Assembly (NCBI GenBank): GCA_002349525.1
Contig: DEDL01000024.1
Location: 33,416 to 72,066 of the forward strand
Length of the DNA: 38,651 nucleotides
Source: Lachnoclostridium sp. UBA2905
GTDB taxonomy: Bacteria; Bacillota; Clostridia; Lachnospirales; Lachnospiraceae
Direction: 5' to 3'
A model generated the notes under the pieces. That model had not been told where the DNA came from. It worked only from the letters and a program-made list of their open reading frames with translations, and searched no databases. This document shows positions 9,882 to 17,472 of this stretch, one piece after another. The position numbers and the translations under genes were made by a program. Positions within the stretch are counted from its first letter, which is position 1. Each line of letters starts with the position of its first letter.

Positions 9882-10673
9882 CTATATCATATAATCACCT
9901 GAAAACACCTCATTGGCATCCCCATACAAATGTATAATGCTATTATTATCAATACCGGTCTTTACAATTCCTCCAGACATAACAACATTTATCTCCTCTT
10001 CAAAATAGCCCTTAACATAGCCAGCAGCAAATGCTGCACATGCCCCTGTTCCACAGGCCAGTGTTTCACCACTTCCTCTCTCCCACACTCTCAAACGAAC
10101 AGTCTCCCTGTTTACTATTTCAACAAATTCCGTATTTACTCCATTAGGAAAATCCTCATGCTTCTCAAGATAAGAGCCTATTATGTCAACAAGGACATTT
10201 TCCACCTTTGGAACAAATATAACACAATGGGGATTACCAACCTCAAGATATGTCAGGTCGTATTTTTTTCCGTCCAATATATAATTTTTACATTCAAGGT
10301 GGGAATATGCACCCATTTCAACCTGTACATTTTCAACCCTGTTCCCATTTACATATAATCTTACAGGTCTTATTCCCGAATCGGTTTCTATATTAAATTT
10401 GGTTTTTATAACCAGCTTTCTCTCAAAAACATATTTTGCAAGACACCTTATTCCATTGCCGCACATTTTTCCTCTGGAACCGTCGGAATTATACATGATC
10501 ATTTTTATATCAGCCTCATCTGAGGGTGCTATTACAATTAGTCCATCTGAACCTATTCCCTTTTTCCTGTTGCTCATTAAAATGGCGAGCTCGGACATAT
10601 CCCTGCCTGCAATTTCACTTTCTGACACAAATATGTAATCATTACCACAGCCGTGCATTTTAGTAAATTTCAT
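9882..10673 (-). CDS. dapF: Diaminopimelate epimerase
   Basis: Cofactor-independent racemase converting LL- to meso-diaminopimelate, used for both lysine and peptidoglycan. Both catalytic-cysteine motifs are present: MCGNGIRC and LACGTGACA. The N-terminus KMHGCGNDYIFV matches the family (often HGLGND). Length 263 is slightly short but normal. The start codon is unusual in context: the ATG at 10673 is immediately preceded by seven T residues and a 14-bp hairpin (10674-10718). The only Shine-Dalgarno-like bases, AGGTG, are in the 3' arm of that hairpin. It heads the dapF-murE-murF-priA train and follows the lysine operon. Confidence 0.95.
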   Translation of the reverse strand: MKFTKMHGCGNDYIFVSESEIAGRDMSELAILMSNRKKGIGSDGLIVIAPSDEADIKMIMYNSDGSRGKMCGNGIRCLAKYVFERKLVIKTKFNIETDSGIRPVRLYVNGNRVENVQVEMGAYSHLECKNYILDGKKYDLTYLEVGNPHCVIFVPKVENVLVDIIGSYLEKHEDFPNGVNTEFVEIVNRETVRLRVWERGSGETLACGTGACAAFAAGYVKGYFEEEINVVMSGGIVKTGIDNNSIIHLYGDANEVFSGDYMI

Positions 10674-10718
10674 AAAAAAACACCTGCATACACTTACTTA
10701 TATGAAGTATATGCAGGT
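10674..10718 (-). terminator. Terminator-like hairpin abutting dapF start (terminator or attenuator)
   Basis: On the minus strand the arms ACCTGCATATACTT (10718-10705) and AAGTGTATGCAGGT (10695-10682) pair over 14 bp with one G-U, around a 9-nt loop. They are followed by G and seven T (10680-10674). This is a textbook intrinsic terminator for the upstream dapA-dapB-nitroreductase transcript. The last T touches the dapF ATG, and the 3' arm holds the only ribosome-binding-like AGGTG. Confidence 0.75.
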
Positions 10719-10778
10719 TTACCTTTTTAATTCCAATCAAAAATATTCTCTTTAAAATGAGTTCTGATACACAGAAGC

Positions 10779-11318
10779 TTATACAAAATGAAGTATCTCA
10801 CTTATATCCTTTCTCTTAGGCATAGTGGCATCCTTTGTGCCATATCCAATAGCAATAACAGATACAATTATCTCTTCATCAGGTATACCGATTTCTTCTC
10901 TTATAGCCTTAGCATCCCTGATTCCCATAACAAGTGTATCAAGTCCTGCTTCCTTAGCTGCAAGAAGAAGATTTTCATTGTTAAGCCCAAGATCATAATA
11001 ACCCCAGCCATCTCCACATTCATTCGTAGCTTCATTCTTTGCTGTATCAAAGCCGGAATTACCAGGAACAAATGAAGTTACTATATAAGCTGCTCCCTTT
11101 GAATTGCGTATATTAAATTCAGGAAGACATTTTGTAGCAAACTCCTGGCACTTATCCTTATCAAGAACAGCATAATATCTTGCTGTCTGGGAATTCTTCC
11201 ATGAAGGTGCATATGAAGCCATCTTTACGATTTCTTCTATCTGGTCTTTTGTAACAGTTTTTGAATCATCATAAGCACGCATGCTTCTTCTTGATACTAC
11301 AACGTCCTTAAAATCCAT
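10779..11318 (-). CDS. Nitroreductase-family FMN oxidoreductase
   Basis: Small FMN-dependent NAD(P)H oxidoreductase of the nitroreductase superfamily; physiological substrate not predictable. The N-terminus has the typical FMN-phosphate-binding SRRSMRAYD followed by YAPSWKNSQT. The C-terminal half carries GLDTLVMGIRDA and VIAIGYG, which correspond to the second FMN-contacting region. Length (179) fits the short-form members. It begins 26 bp after dapB and is followed by a strong hairpin, so it appears to be the last gene of the lysine-riboswitch operon. Whether it has a role in lysine/DAP synthesis is unknown. Confidence 0.88.
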   Translation of the reverse strand: MDFKDVVVSRRSMRAYDDSKTVTKDQIEEIVKMASYAPSWKNSQTARYYAVLDKDKCQEFATKCLPEFNIRNSKGAAYIVTSFVPGNSGFDTAKNEATNECGDGWGYYDLGLNNENLLLAAKEAGLDTLVMGIRDAKAIREEIGIPDEEIIVSVIAIGYGTKDATMPKRKDISEILHFV

Positions 11319-11344
11319 AATTCACATCTCCTGTATTATTATCA

Positions 11345-12100
11345 TTAAGCCATAACATCTGACATATCATACATTCCCGGCTTCTTATCAAATATATATT
11401 TTGCTGCTGCTATTGAACCCTTGGCAAATATAGCCTTTGAATGTGCTGAATGTGAAATTGTTATAACCTCATCAGTTCCGGCAAATATTACATCATGTTC
11501 ACCAACAATATTACCGCCTCTTACTGCTGATATACCAAGTTCCTTCTTATCTCTCTTTTTACGCACCTGGCTTCTGTCATAAATATATTCATAACATCCA
11601 CCCATCTCATCATTCATAACATCTGCAAGAGCAATAGCTGTTCCTGATGGTGCATCTAACTTCTGATTATGATGCTTCTCAACTATCTCAACATCAAATC
11701 CTTCTGGTGCAAGCTTTGCAACAGCTTCACGAAGAAGCTTCATAATAACGTTAACACCAATTGACATATTAGCTGAACGAAGTACAGCAACTGTTTCTGA
11801 AACCTTCTTTGCCTTCTTAATCTGCTCTTCTGATAAGCCTGTTGTACATAAAACAACCGGTTTCTTAACAGCCTCACAGTAATCTAAAAGACCATCAATA
11901 ACTGAAGCAGTTGAGAAATCAATTATAACATCAAAATCTACATTGACATCCTGAAGCTTTGAAAATACAGGATAATCATTCTTAATTCCGTCATATACAT
12001 CTACACCTGCTGTAATAGTAGCATTCTCATCTTCCTTAACAAGTCCGGTTATAACCTGACCCATTCTTCCATTACATCCGTGCATTAATATTTTAACCAT
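11345..12100 (-). CDS. dapB: 4-hydroxy-tetrahydrodipicolinate reductase
   Basis: NAD(P)H-dependent reductase, the second committed step of DAP/lysine synthesis. The dinucleotide-binding loop is GCNGRMGQ near the N-terminus, and the family signature VEKHHNQKLDAPSGTA with catalytic His and Lys is intact. Length 251 is typical. It lies 27 bp downstream of dapA, supplying the next enzyme of the pathway from the same transcript, and 26 bp upstream of the nitroreductase. Confidence 0.97.
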   Translation of the reverse strand: MVKILMHGCNGRMGQVITGLVKEDENATITAGVDVYDGIKNDYPVFSKLQDVNVDFDVIIDFSTASVIDGLLDYCEAVKKPVVLCTTGLSEEQIKKAKKVSETVAVLRSANMSIGVNVIMKLLREAVAKLAPEGFDVEIVEKHHNQKLDAPSGTAIALADVMNDEMGGCYEYIYDRSQVRKKRDKKELGISAVRGGNIVGEHDVIFAGTDEVITISHSAHSKAIFAKGSIAAAKYIFDKKPGMYDMSDVMA

Positions 12101-12127
12101 TTGTCTACCTCACATATATATTATTGA

Positions 12128-13018
12128 TTAAGCAAGTTTAATTCCGGCCTTTTCCATCTCTTTAGCAAGAATAGCTGCATGAGCATCTTCCATCTCTGTA
12201 AGTGGAAGTCTGAGTGGTCCGGCATTGATTCCCATAAGATTAAGGGCTTTCTTAACAGGGATAGGATTAACCTCTGAAAAGAGTGCCTTAATAAGTGGAA
12301 TAAGTTTAATCTGAAGCTCACGGCTCTTATTAACATCTCCGCTAAGATAGCTGGCAACAATATCATGTGTTTCCTTAGGCATTACGTTAGAAAGAACTGA
12401 TATAACTCCCTTACCACCAAGAGAAAGGATAGGAACTATCTGATCATCATTACCTGAATATACATCAAGTTCTCCATTAGTAATATTCATAAGCTCTGCA
12501 ATTGAAGAAAGATCTCCATTAGCCTCTTTAACAGCAATAATATTATCCACATCTCTGTAAAGGTCTGCCATTGTCTGGTTATTGATATTGCATCCTGTAC
12601 GTCCCTTAATGTTGTACATAATAATTGGAATATTAACGCTCTTAGCAATTTTTGTATAATGAGCCTTAAGTCCATTCTGTGTTGCTTTATTATAATATGG
12701 TGATACTATTAATAGTCCGTCTGCACCTCTCTTCTCAGCCTCTGTTGAAAGGTAAACTGCTGTCTCTGTGCAGTTAGAACCTGTTCCGGCAATAACAGGA
12801 ATTCTCTTCTTAGTAAAATCACAAACTGCCTTAATACATTCAAGGTGTTCCTCATGTGTAAGTGTTGATGCCTCACCTGTTGTACCACATACAATAATTG
12901 CATCTGTACCGCCAGCAACCTGCATCTCTACTAACTGCTCAAGCACCTCATAATTAACTTCTCCATTTTCCTTCATTGGTGTTGCAAGTGCAACTCCTGC
13001 TCCCTCAAATAATGACAT
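12128..13018 (-). CDS. dapA: 4-hydroxy-tetrahydrodipicolinate synthase
   Basis: Class I (Schiff-base) aldolase condensing pyruvate with aspartate semialdehyde, the entry step to DAP and lysine. It has the TIM-barrel signature CGTTGEASTLTHEEH and the YYNKATQNG segment; the Schiff-base lysine is in AVKEANGD. The open frame continues upstream to 13129, but those residues come from the regulatory leader. AAGGAGG lies 8 nt before the ATG at 13018, giving MSLFEGAGVALATPM and 296 residues, the normal size. It is the first gene behind the lysine riboswitch and terminator. Confidence 0.97.
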   Translation of the reverse strand: MSLFEGAGVALATPMKENGEVNYEVLEQLVEMQVAGGTDAIIVCGTTGEASTLTHEEHLECIKAVCDFTKKRIPVIAGTGSNCTETAVYLSTEAEKRGADGLLIVSPYYNKATQNGLKAHYTKIAKSVNIPIIMYNIKGRTGCNINNQTMADLYRDVDNIIAVKEANGDLSSIAELMNITNGELDVYSGNDDQIVPILSLGGKGVISVLSNVMPKETHDIVASYLSGDVNKSRELQIKLIPLIKALFSEVNPIPVKKALNLMGINAGPLRLPLTEMEDAHAAILAKEMEKAGIKLA

Positions 13019-13112
13019 TTTAAAATCCTCCTTAAAATATGTATTCATGTAAATAAGAGTGCGCATCCTTACGGAGTCTTCCGTTTTACTGTTTCTATGT
13101 GAAGCAGTAAAG

Positions 13113-13138
13113 AAAAAAACCGGCACCAAAGTGCCGGT
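13113..13138 (-). terminator. Intrinsic terminator of the lysine riboswitch expression platform
   Basis: On the minus strand ACCGGCAC (13138-13131) pairs perfectly with GTGCCGGT (13126-13119) across a 4-nt loop and is followed by six or seven T. It lies about 22 nt after the riboswitch P1 stem and about 95 nt before dapA, so lysine binding would favour premature termination. Confidence 0.88.
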
Positions 13139-13160
13139 CTGAAATTACATAAGTAATTCT

Positions 13161-13324
13161 GATAGCACTCCATCATAAAAATGATGACAGTCATAAAGCT
13201 CTTAACTTCATAACCAGTAAGAAAAGCTACAGGCCCTTTCCCCTTCGGCGTACCTCCCTTTCAACTTACTTCATGTGCACCTGAATGCATCCATAAGTAT
13301 ACTAATGATTAACGCACCTCTATC
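13161..13324 (-). promoter_or_regulatory. Lysine riboswitch (L box)
   Basis: The leader of dapA reads, on the minus strand, GATAGAGGTGCG at the 5' end and GGAGTGCTATC at the 3' end. GATAG and CTATC form the P1 stem. Between them are other conserved core elements, AAAGGGAGGTACGCCGAAGG and GACTGTCATC. Total length of about 164 nt matches the lysine aptamer. The downstream intrinsic terminator supports an off-switch controlling dapA-dapB-nitroreductase. The match is to the remembered consensus; no covariance search was run. Confidence 0.92.
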
Positions 13325-13344
13325 GTCTTTATTAACATATAATG

Positions 13345-13373
13345 ACTTTAACACCTGCGATGTATTTTGTCAA
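13345..13373 (-). promoter_or_regulatory. Promoter for riboswitch-dapA-dapB operon
   Basis: Minus-strand TTGACA (13373-13368, perfect) and TAAAGT (13350-13345) are 17 bp apart, with an extended TGt before the -10. The -35 box overlaps the last codons of the upstream cobO-like gene. The predicted transcript starts about 10-15 nt before the riboswitch. Confidence 0.7.
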
Positions 13374-13870
13374 GCAGAGATTGTCTTAATACAGTTAATC
13401 TCTGAAACCTCATCAATATGCTGTAACAGTTCCTTGGATATATACTTTCCCGTCATAATAAGACTTACCTGTGTTCCGCACTTTTCAATAAGTCTGTATA
13501 TATCCTGGATGGTAAGAATTCCCAGATCAACAAGGCCTAAGACCTCATCAAGAACCAGCAAATCACAATCCCCTGTTTCAACAACCTTATTGGCAAAATG
13601 AAATCCATTCATAATGTTCTGCTTTTCTTCTTCCTTCTGTTCCTCGGACAATTCTTCGTAAGTACATTCTTCTTTTTCGAAGCAGAAAACTTTAAAATCC
13701 GGTTCCAGCAGCCTTTCAATGCACTCAAGATTCTTCATATTCTTACCCTTTAAAAAGCTAATAAATACTACTCTCTTTCCTGCACTTACTGCCTGAACAC
13801 TCTGGCCTATTGCAGCAGCTGACTTGCCTTTTCCCACACCATATATTACCTGTATGATATTTTTCTGCAT
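13370..13870 (-). CDS. CobO/BtuR-family cob(I)alamin adenosyltransferase-like P-loop protein
   Basis: P-loop protein of the CobO/BtuR/CobP family, which normally transfers adenosyl from ATP to corrinoids. The nucleotide motif is GVGKGKSAAAIG, a variant of the usual GNGKGKTTAA, and the Walker-B-like stretch is LLVLDEVLGLVDLG. Length after start correction is 166 residues. GGAGG lies 8 nt before the ATG at 13870; the longer frame would need a TTG overlapping that site. No other cobalamin gene is nearby, so a divergent role cannot be excluded. A promoter and a pair of direct repeats lie directly upstream, so it is probably transcribed alone. Confidence 0.82.
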   Translation of the reverse strand: MQKNIIQVIYGVGKGKSAAAIGQSVQAVSAGKRVVFISFLKGKNMKNLECIERLLEPDFKVFCFEKEECTYEELSEEQKEEEKQNIMNGFHFANKVVETGDCDLLVLDEVLGLVDLGILTIQDIYRLIEKCGTQVSLIMTGKYISKELLQHIDEVSEINCIKTISA

Positions 13871-13916
13871 AAATATTTCCTCCAAAAAACCGGGTTACTC
13901 TTCGCAAACAATGCAT

Positions 13917-13945
13917 ATTTTATCATATAAATTAATATAATGCAA
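13917..13945 (-). promoter_or_regulatory. Promoter for cobO-like gene
   Basis: Minus-strand TTGCAT (13945-13940) and TAAAAT (13922-13917) are 17 bp apart. The predicted start is about 40 nt before the gene. Two direct repeats sit 8 and 34 bp upstream of the -35 box. Confidence 0.6.
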
Positions 13946-13952
13946 ATTTAAG

Positions 13953-13992
13953 GTTTTGTTACTATTGTATAAGTTAAAGTTTTGTTACTATT
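13953..13992 (-). repeat. Two 14-bp direct repeats upstream of cobO-like promoter
   Basis: GTTTTGTTACTATT occurs exactly at 13953-13966 and 13979-13992 on the plus strand (AATAGTAACAAAAC on the transcribed strand), 26 bp apart. They lie between the ssb-like stop and the cobO-like promoter. Placement upstream of the -35 box suggests an activator-type binding site pair; no factor can be named. Confidence 0.7.
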
Positions 13993-14012
13993 ATATCAAA
14001 TGATCTGATTCC

Positions 14013-14663
14013 TTAACATTCTGACATTGGTTCATCAACATATTCCAGTTTACTTACAGATACTTCGTAAGCAACTCTTTTTTCCACAGCATCCTCTGAT
14101 ATCTTTTTCTGATATTCCCTGCTCTGGATTCTTCCCCATATCTGAATGTGTCCGCCAACCTCAAAGGTTTCTGCAAATCTTGCATTGCGTCCCCAGCATA
14201 TACATGGGACATAATCTGACTTGCCATATGGACGGTTAACAGCAAGAAGGATATCTGCTATCTCTCTTCCAAGAGGAGTTTTTCTGTAAATTGGAGGCTT
14301 GCAGATATAACCATCAAGAAAGATCTGATTAGGTTTACTGTTCTCATCCTCAATTTCACTTTCGTATACATTAACCTCTCTTACAAAAACTGATAAAACC
14401 AGTCTGTTCCTTGACTCTTCATGGCGATTGTAAGATCTGAACTGACCACTTGCCTCCATAAAGCTTCCTGTGTAATCCTTTGTAACATCAATAAGTCTTT
14501 CGGATATCATAAGCGGAATTGTATCATACGTATCACTAAGTCGTGGAACCAAAAGATCCACTACATAAAATCCCTCCCCATAAACCTCATGACTAAACTC
14601 AAATTTGCTTACCACAGTCCCAGAAATACTGACCTGATTATTTGTAAAAATCTTATCTGGCAT
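14013..14663 (-). CDS. Single-stranded DNA-binding-like protein with two OB folds
   Basis: Predicted SSB-related protein of 216 residues. The first half (about 1-105) begins NNQVSISGTVVSKFEF and the second (about 110-216) begins NQIFLDGYICKPPIYRKTP. Each shows the start of an SSB-type OB fold, and the second also has WGRNARFAETFEVGGHIQIW, which matches the classic SSB core. A normal SSB has one OB fold and an acidic DDDIPF-type tail; this one has two and ends EYVDEPMSEC without that tail, so it is not the main replicative SSB. The start has GGGAG about 7 nt upstream, with a strong promoter before it. Confidence 0.75.
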   Translation of the reverse strand: MPDKIFTNNQVSISGTVVSKFEFSHEVYGEGFYVVDLLVPRLSDTYDTIPLMISERLIDVTKDYTGSFMEASGQFRSYNRHEESRNRLVLSVFVREVNVYESEIEDENSKPNQIFLDGYICKPPIYRKTPLGREIADILLAVNRPYGKSDYVPCICWGRNARFAETFEVGGHIQIWGRIQSREYQKKISEDAVEKRVAYEVSVSKLEYVDEPMSEC

Positions 14664-14724
14664 AACTTTCTCCCTTCTTCTCCTAAAATATGATTTAGAA
14701 TGTACTTCAATTTGATTTGAATTA

Positions 14725-14753
14725 ATTATACATTATTTACCATATTTTGTAAA
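14725..14753 (-). promoter_or_regulatory. Promoter for ssb-like gene
   Basis: Minus-strand TTTACA (14753-14748) and a perfect TATAAT (14730-14725) are 17 bp apart, about 60 nt before the ATG at 14663. Confidence 0.7.
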
Positions 14754-14784
14754 CCTTTTTTTTACATTTTTTAATTATCCCAAT

Positions 14785-15483
14785 TTATTGCCCGATTGAT
14801 TTAACCAATTCAAACATTATCCCCACAAGATTTCTGATTGCCATTTTTTCAAATGCCGGATAATCCATATGTGCTGAATCATCAGCCTTATCAGAAATAG
14901 CACGTATTATAAGAAATGGTATATTATTAAGATATGCCGCCTGTGCTATGGCTGCTCCTTCCATCTCTGTACAGTAACCGTCAAATAATGACTTTATTCT
15001 GTTTTTAACTTCCCTGTCAGCAATAAACTGGTCGCCGCTTACAACTCGTCCCTCGAAGACCCCAATCTCAGGACAGGCAAGGCCACAGCTTTTTTTGCCA
15101 AGCTCAATAAGCTTTTTATCTGCCTTAAATGCAAGAACATCCATTCTTGGAATCTGTCCCGGCTCATAGCCAAAAGCCTTTGCATCAACGTCATGCTGAA
15201 GTGCATCAGTTGATAATACAATATCACCTATATTAATATCATTATTAAGGGCACCGGCAATTCCTGTATTAATAATACAGTCCACATTAAATACATCAAC
15301 AAGTATCTGCGTACATATTCCTGCATTAACCTTACCGATTCCTGAACGAACCACAACAACCTTTTTACCAGCTATTGTTCCTTCATAAAATTCCATGGAT
15401 GCTTTTGTTGTAACCTTAACCTCTTCCATTCCGGCTTTAAGTTCATTAACCTCTTCGTCCATGGCTCCAATAATTCCAATCAT
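14785..15483 (-). CDS. mtnN: 5'-methylthioadenosine/S-adenosylhomocysteine nucleosidase
   Basis: Cleaves adenine from MTA and SAH, recycling SAM by-products and feeding activated-methyl and AI-2 metabolism. It has the N-terminal MIGIIGAMDEEV with the acidic catalytic residue, NTGIAGAL, and the C-terminal EMEGAAIAQAAYL with RAISDKADDS holding the catalytic Glu and Asp. GAGG lies 8 nt before the ATG at 15483, giving 232 residues; the longer frame to 15507 would overlap the apt stop. It follows apt by 10 bp. The adenine it releases is the substrate of Apt, so the pair is a salvage unit. Confidence 0.96.
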   Translation of the reverse strand: MIGIIGAMDEEVNELKAGMEEVKVTTKASMEFYEGTIAGKKVVVVRSGIGKVNAGICTQILVDVFNVDCIINTGIAGALNNDINIGDIVLSTDALQHDVDAKAFGYEPGQIPRMDVLAFKADKKLIELGKKSCGLACPEIGVFEGRVVSGDQFIADREVKNRIKSLFDGYCTEMEGAAIAQAAYLNNIPFLIIRAISDKADDSAHMDYPAFEKMAIRNLVGIMFELVKSIGQ

Positions 15484-15493
15484 GTCTTTAACC

Positions 15494-16018
15494 TCATTTG
15501 CCTTCATAAGTAACTACTGGCTCAAAGTCATAGCCTGCAATTTTCTTTCTTCCATCAAGATCCTTAAGCTCAATAAGGGCAACTATACGTACAACCTTGC
15601 CACCAAGTTCTTCAATCATCCTGATTATTGCTTCAACTGTTCCACCTGTTGCCATAAGGTCATCTATAATAACAACCTTCTGTCCAGGCTTAATTGAATC
15701 CTTATGAATCTCTATAACTGCCTTGCCATATTCAAGGTCATACTCAGACTCTATAGTCTCCCTTGGAAGCTTTCCCTTTTTTCTTACCATAACAAAGCCT
15801 TTATTAAGGGCATATGCCACAGGAATTCCAAAAATGAATCCTCTTGATTCCGGACCTGCTACAAGATCAAAGTCCACTCCATCCAGCTTTTTTATTATCT
15901 CATCAACTGCAAGCTTCAGTCCGTCTTTATCCTGTACAAGGCTTGTAACATCTCTGAATATAATCCCCTTCTCCGGAAAATCAGGGATATTTTTCACATA
16001 ATCCTCTACCTTTTTCAT
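15494..16018 (-). CDS. apt: Adenine phosphoribosyltransferase
   Basis: Converts adenine and PRPP to AMP. The PRPP-binding motif is VVIIDDLMATGGT, and FPEKGIIFRDVT is the N-terminal family signature. The open frame extends to 16057, but the usual family start MKKVEDYVKNIPDFPEKG is reached with the ATG at 16018, preceded by AAGGA/GGTGA; this gives 174 residues, the standard size. It is upstream of and probably cotranscribed with mtnN. Confidence 0.96.
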   Translation of the reverse strand: MKKVEDYVKNIPDFPEKGIIFRDVTSLVQDKDGLKLAVDEIIKKLDGVDFDLVAGPESRGFIFGIPVAYALNKGFVMVRKKGKLPRETIESEYDLEYGKAVIEIHKDSIKPGQKVVIIDDLMATGGTVEAIIRMIEELGGKVVRIVALIELKDLDGRKKIAGYDFEPVVTYEGK

Positions 16019-16083
16019 GTCTTCACCAGTTCCTTTCAAATTGCCATATTTTTTCATAATTACAAATGAACACTATTGGCTTG

Positions 16084-16092
16084 ATTATAACA
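16084..16092 (-). promoter_or_regulatory. Candidate extended -10 promoter for apt-mtnN
   Basis: Minus strand TGtTATAAT, a perfect -10 with an extended TG, lies about 66 nt before the apt start. The matching -35 region is poor. Confidence 0.45.
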
Positions 16093-16150
16093 TAGTATAA
16101 CAATAATTGCCACTTAAAATTGCCCTTAATATGCGCCCTCAATACGCAAA

Positions 16151-16179
16151 CAGGCAGACTGTACAAGACAGCCTGCCTG
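16151..16179 (-). terminator. Hairpin downstream of ilvE, probable weak terminator
   Basis: CAGGCAG-CTGT pairs with ACAG-CTGCCTG with one internal mismatch and a 5-nt loop. On the minus strand it is followed by only three T, so termination may be weak or factor-assisted. It is the main feature of the 245-bp apt-ilvE gap. Confidence 0.5.
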
Positions 16180-16263
16180 AGGGGTTAATATAATATATAA
16201 ATATACTGCATTGCAGCAATTTATACCACTGATTTGTTATATTATAACACACTATTATAAATA

Positions 16264-17292
16264 TTACAACTTAATTTCATGAACCCATCCTTCTGGAGCT
16301 TCAATTCTTCCCATCTGGATTCCTGTAAGTGTTTCATATAACTTCTTCGTTATCTCACCCATTTCTTCCATTCCACTTGGGAAGCAGATCTCTTTACCAT
16401 GATCAACAATCTTTCCAACAGGTGATATAACTGCAGCTGTACCACAAAGTCCACACTCTGCAAAATCTTTAACTTCGTCAAAGTATACTTCTCTTTCTTC
16501 AGCCTCAAGTCCAAGATACTCCTTAGCAACATATACAAGTGAACGTCTTGTGATTGAAGGAAGGATACTTCCTGACTTAGGAGTTACAACCTTACCATCC
16601 TTTGTTACAAATAAGAAGTTGGCTCCACCAGTCTCTTCAACCTTTGTTCTTGTCTTAGGATCAAGATACATGTTCTCATCAAAGCCTTCCTGATGTGCTG
16701 TTACAATAGCGTGAAGACTCATTGCATAGTTAAGTCCGGCCTTGATATGACCTGTTCCATTAGGAGCTGCACGGTCAAAATCTGAAACCTTTATAGTAAT
16801 TGGTTTAGCACCACCCTTGAAGTATGGTCCAACAGGTGTTGTGAACATTCTGAACTGATAATCCTCAGCAGGCTTAACACCTATTACAGGAGATATACCA
16901 AACATATATGGTCTTATGTATAATGTTGCACCTGAACCATATGGTGGAACATATGCTGCATTAGCCTTAACTACCTGCTCAACTGCCTCAACAAATCTCT
17001 CTTTAGGGAATGCCGGCATCTCAAGTCTCTTAGCTGAATCATACATTCTGGCAGCATTAAGGTCAGGACGGAATGTTACAATTCTTCCATCTTCTGTAGT
17101 ATAAGCCTTAAGACCTTCAAAACATGTCTGTGCATACTGTAAAACACCTGCACATTCGCTCATGGTAATTGTATCATCATCTGTAAGTGCTCCATTATCC
17201 CATGCACCATTAACATAATTTGATACATACCTTTTGTCAGTCTTGTGATAGCCAAATCCAAGATTTGACCAGTCAATGTCCTTTTTCTCCAT
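16264..17292 (-). CDS. ilvE: Branched-chain amino acid aminotransferase
   Basis: PLP-dependent class IV aminotransferase interconverting branched-chain amino acids and their 2-oxo acids. It has TGHIKAGLNYAMSL containing the PLP lysine, EETGGANFLFV, and SITRRSLVYVA with the cofactor-binding segment. GGAGG lies 8 nt before the ATG at 17292, giving 342 residues; the longer frame starts from a TTG inside the ribosome-binding site. It stands alone between two gaps, with its own promoter. ilvC lies 20 kb away in this window. Confidence 0.96.
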   Translation of the reverse strand: MEKKDIDWSNLGFGYHKTDKRYVSNYVNGAWDNGALTDDDTITMSECAGVLQYAQTCFEGLKAYTTEDGRIVTFRPDLNAARMYDSAKRLEMPAFPKERFVEAVEQVVKANAAYVPPYGSGATLYIRPYMFGISPVIGVKPAEDYQFRMFTTPVGPYFKGGAKPITIKVSDFDRAAPNGTGHIKAGLNYAMSLHAIVTAHQEGFDENMYLDPKTRTKVEETGGANFLFVTKDGKVVTPKSGSILPSITRRSLVYVAKEYLGLEAEEREVYFDEVKDFAECGLCGTAAVISPVGKIVDHGKEICFPSGMEEMGEITKKLYETLTGIQMGRIEAPEGWVHEIKL

Positions 17293-17365
17293 TACAATTA
17301 CCTCCAAACAAGATGGCAGAAACCATCATATATAATATTTTGTTAAAACTCATATTTTTTTATTT

Positions 17366-17394
17366 ATATTACACCCACTATTTTTTCTAGTCAA
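17366..17394 (-). promoter_or_regulatory. Promoter for ilvE
   Basis: Minus-strand TTGACT (17394-17389) and TAATAT (17371-17366) are 17 bp apart, with TG just before the -10. The leader of about 65 nt holds a small GATGG/CCATC hairpin before the ribosome-binding site. No T-box consensus was seen. Confidence 0.55.
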
Positions 17395-17472
17395 GAAAAT
17401 GTATGCATTAATTTGCAAAAAAAATCATAATGGTTTAGTATATATTGTGGAATAAAACTATGGAGATATAAA

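Noticed and set aside
13019..13129. N-terminal extension of dapA
   Set aside because: Would translate through the riboswitch terminator; AAGGAGG 8 nt before the ATG at 13018 fixes the start.
17293..17472. T-box leader upstream of ilvE
   Set aside because: Leader is only about 65 nt and lacks the T-box sequence and an antiterminator/terminator pair.
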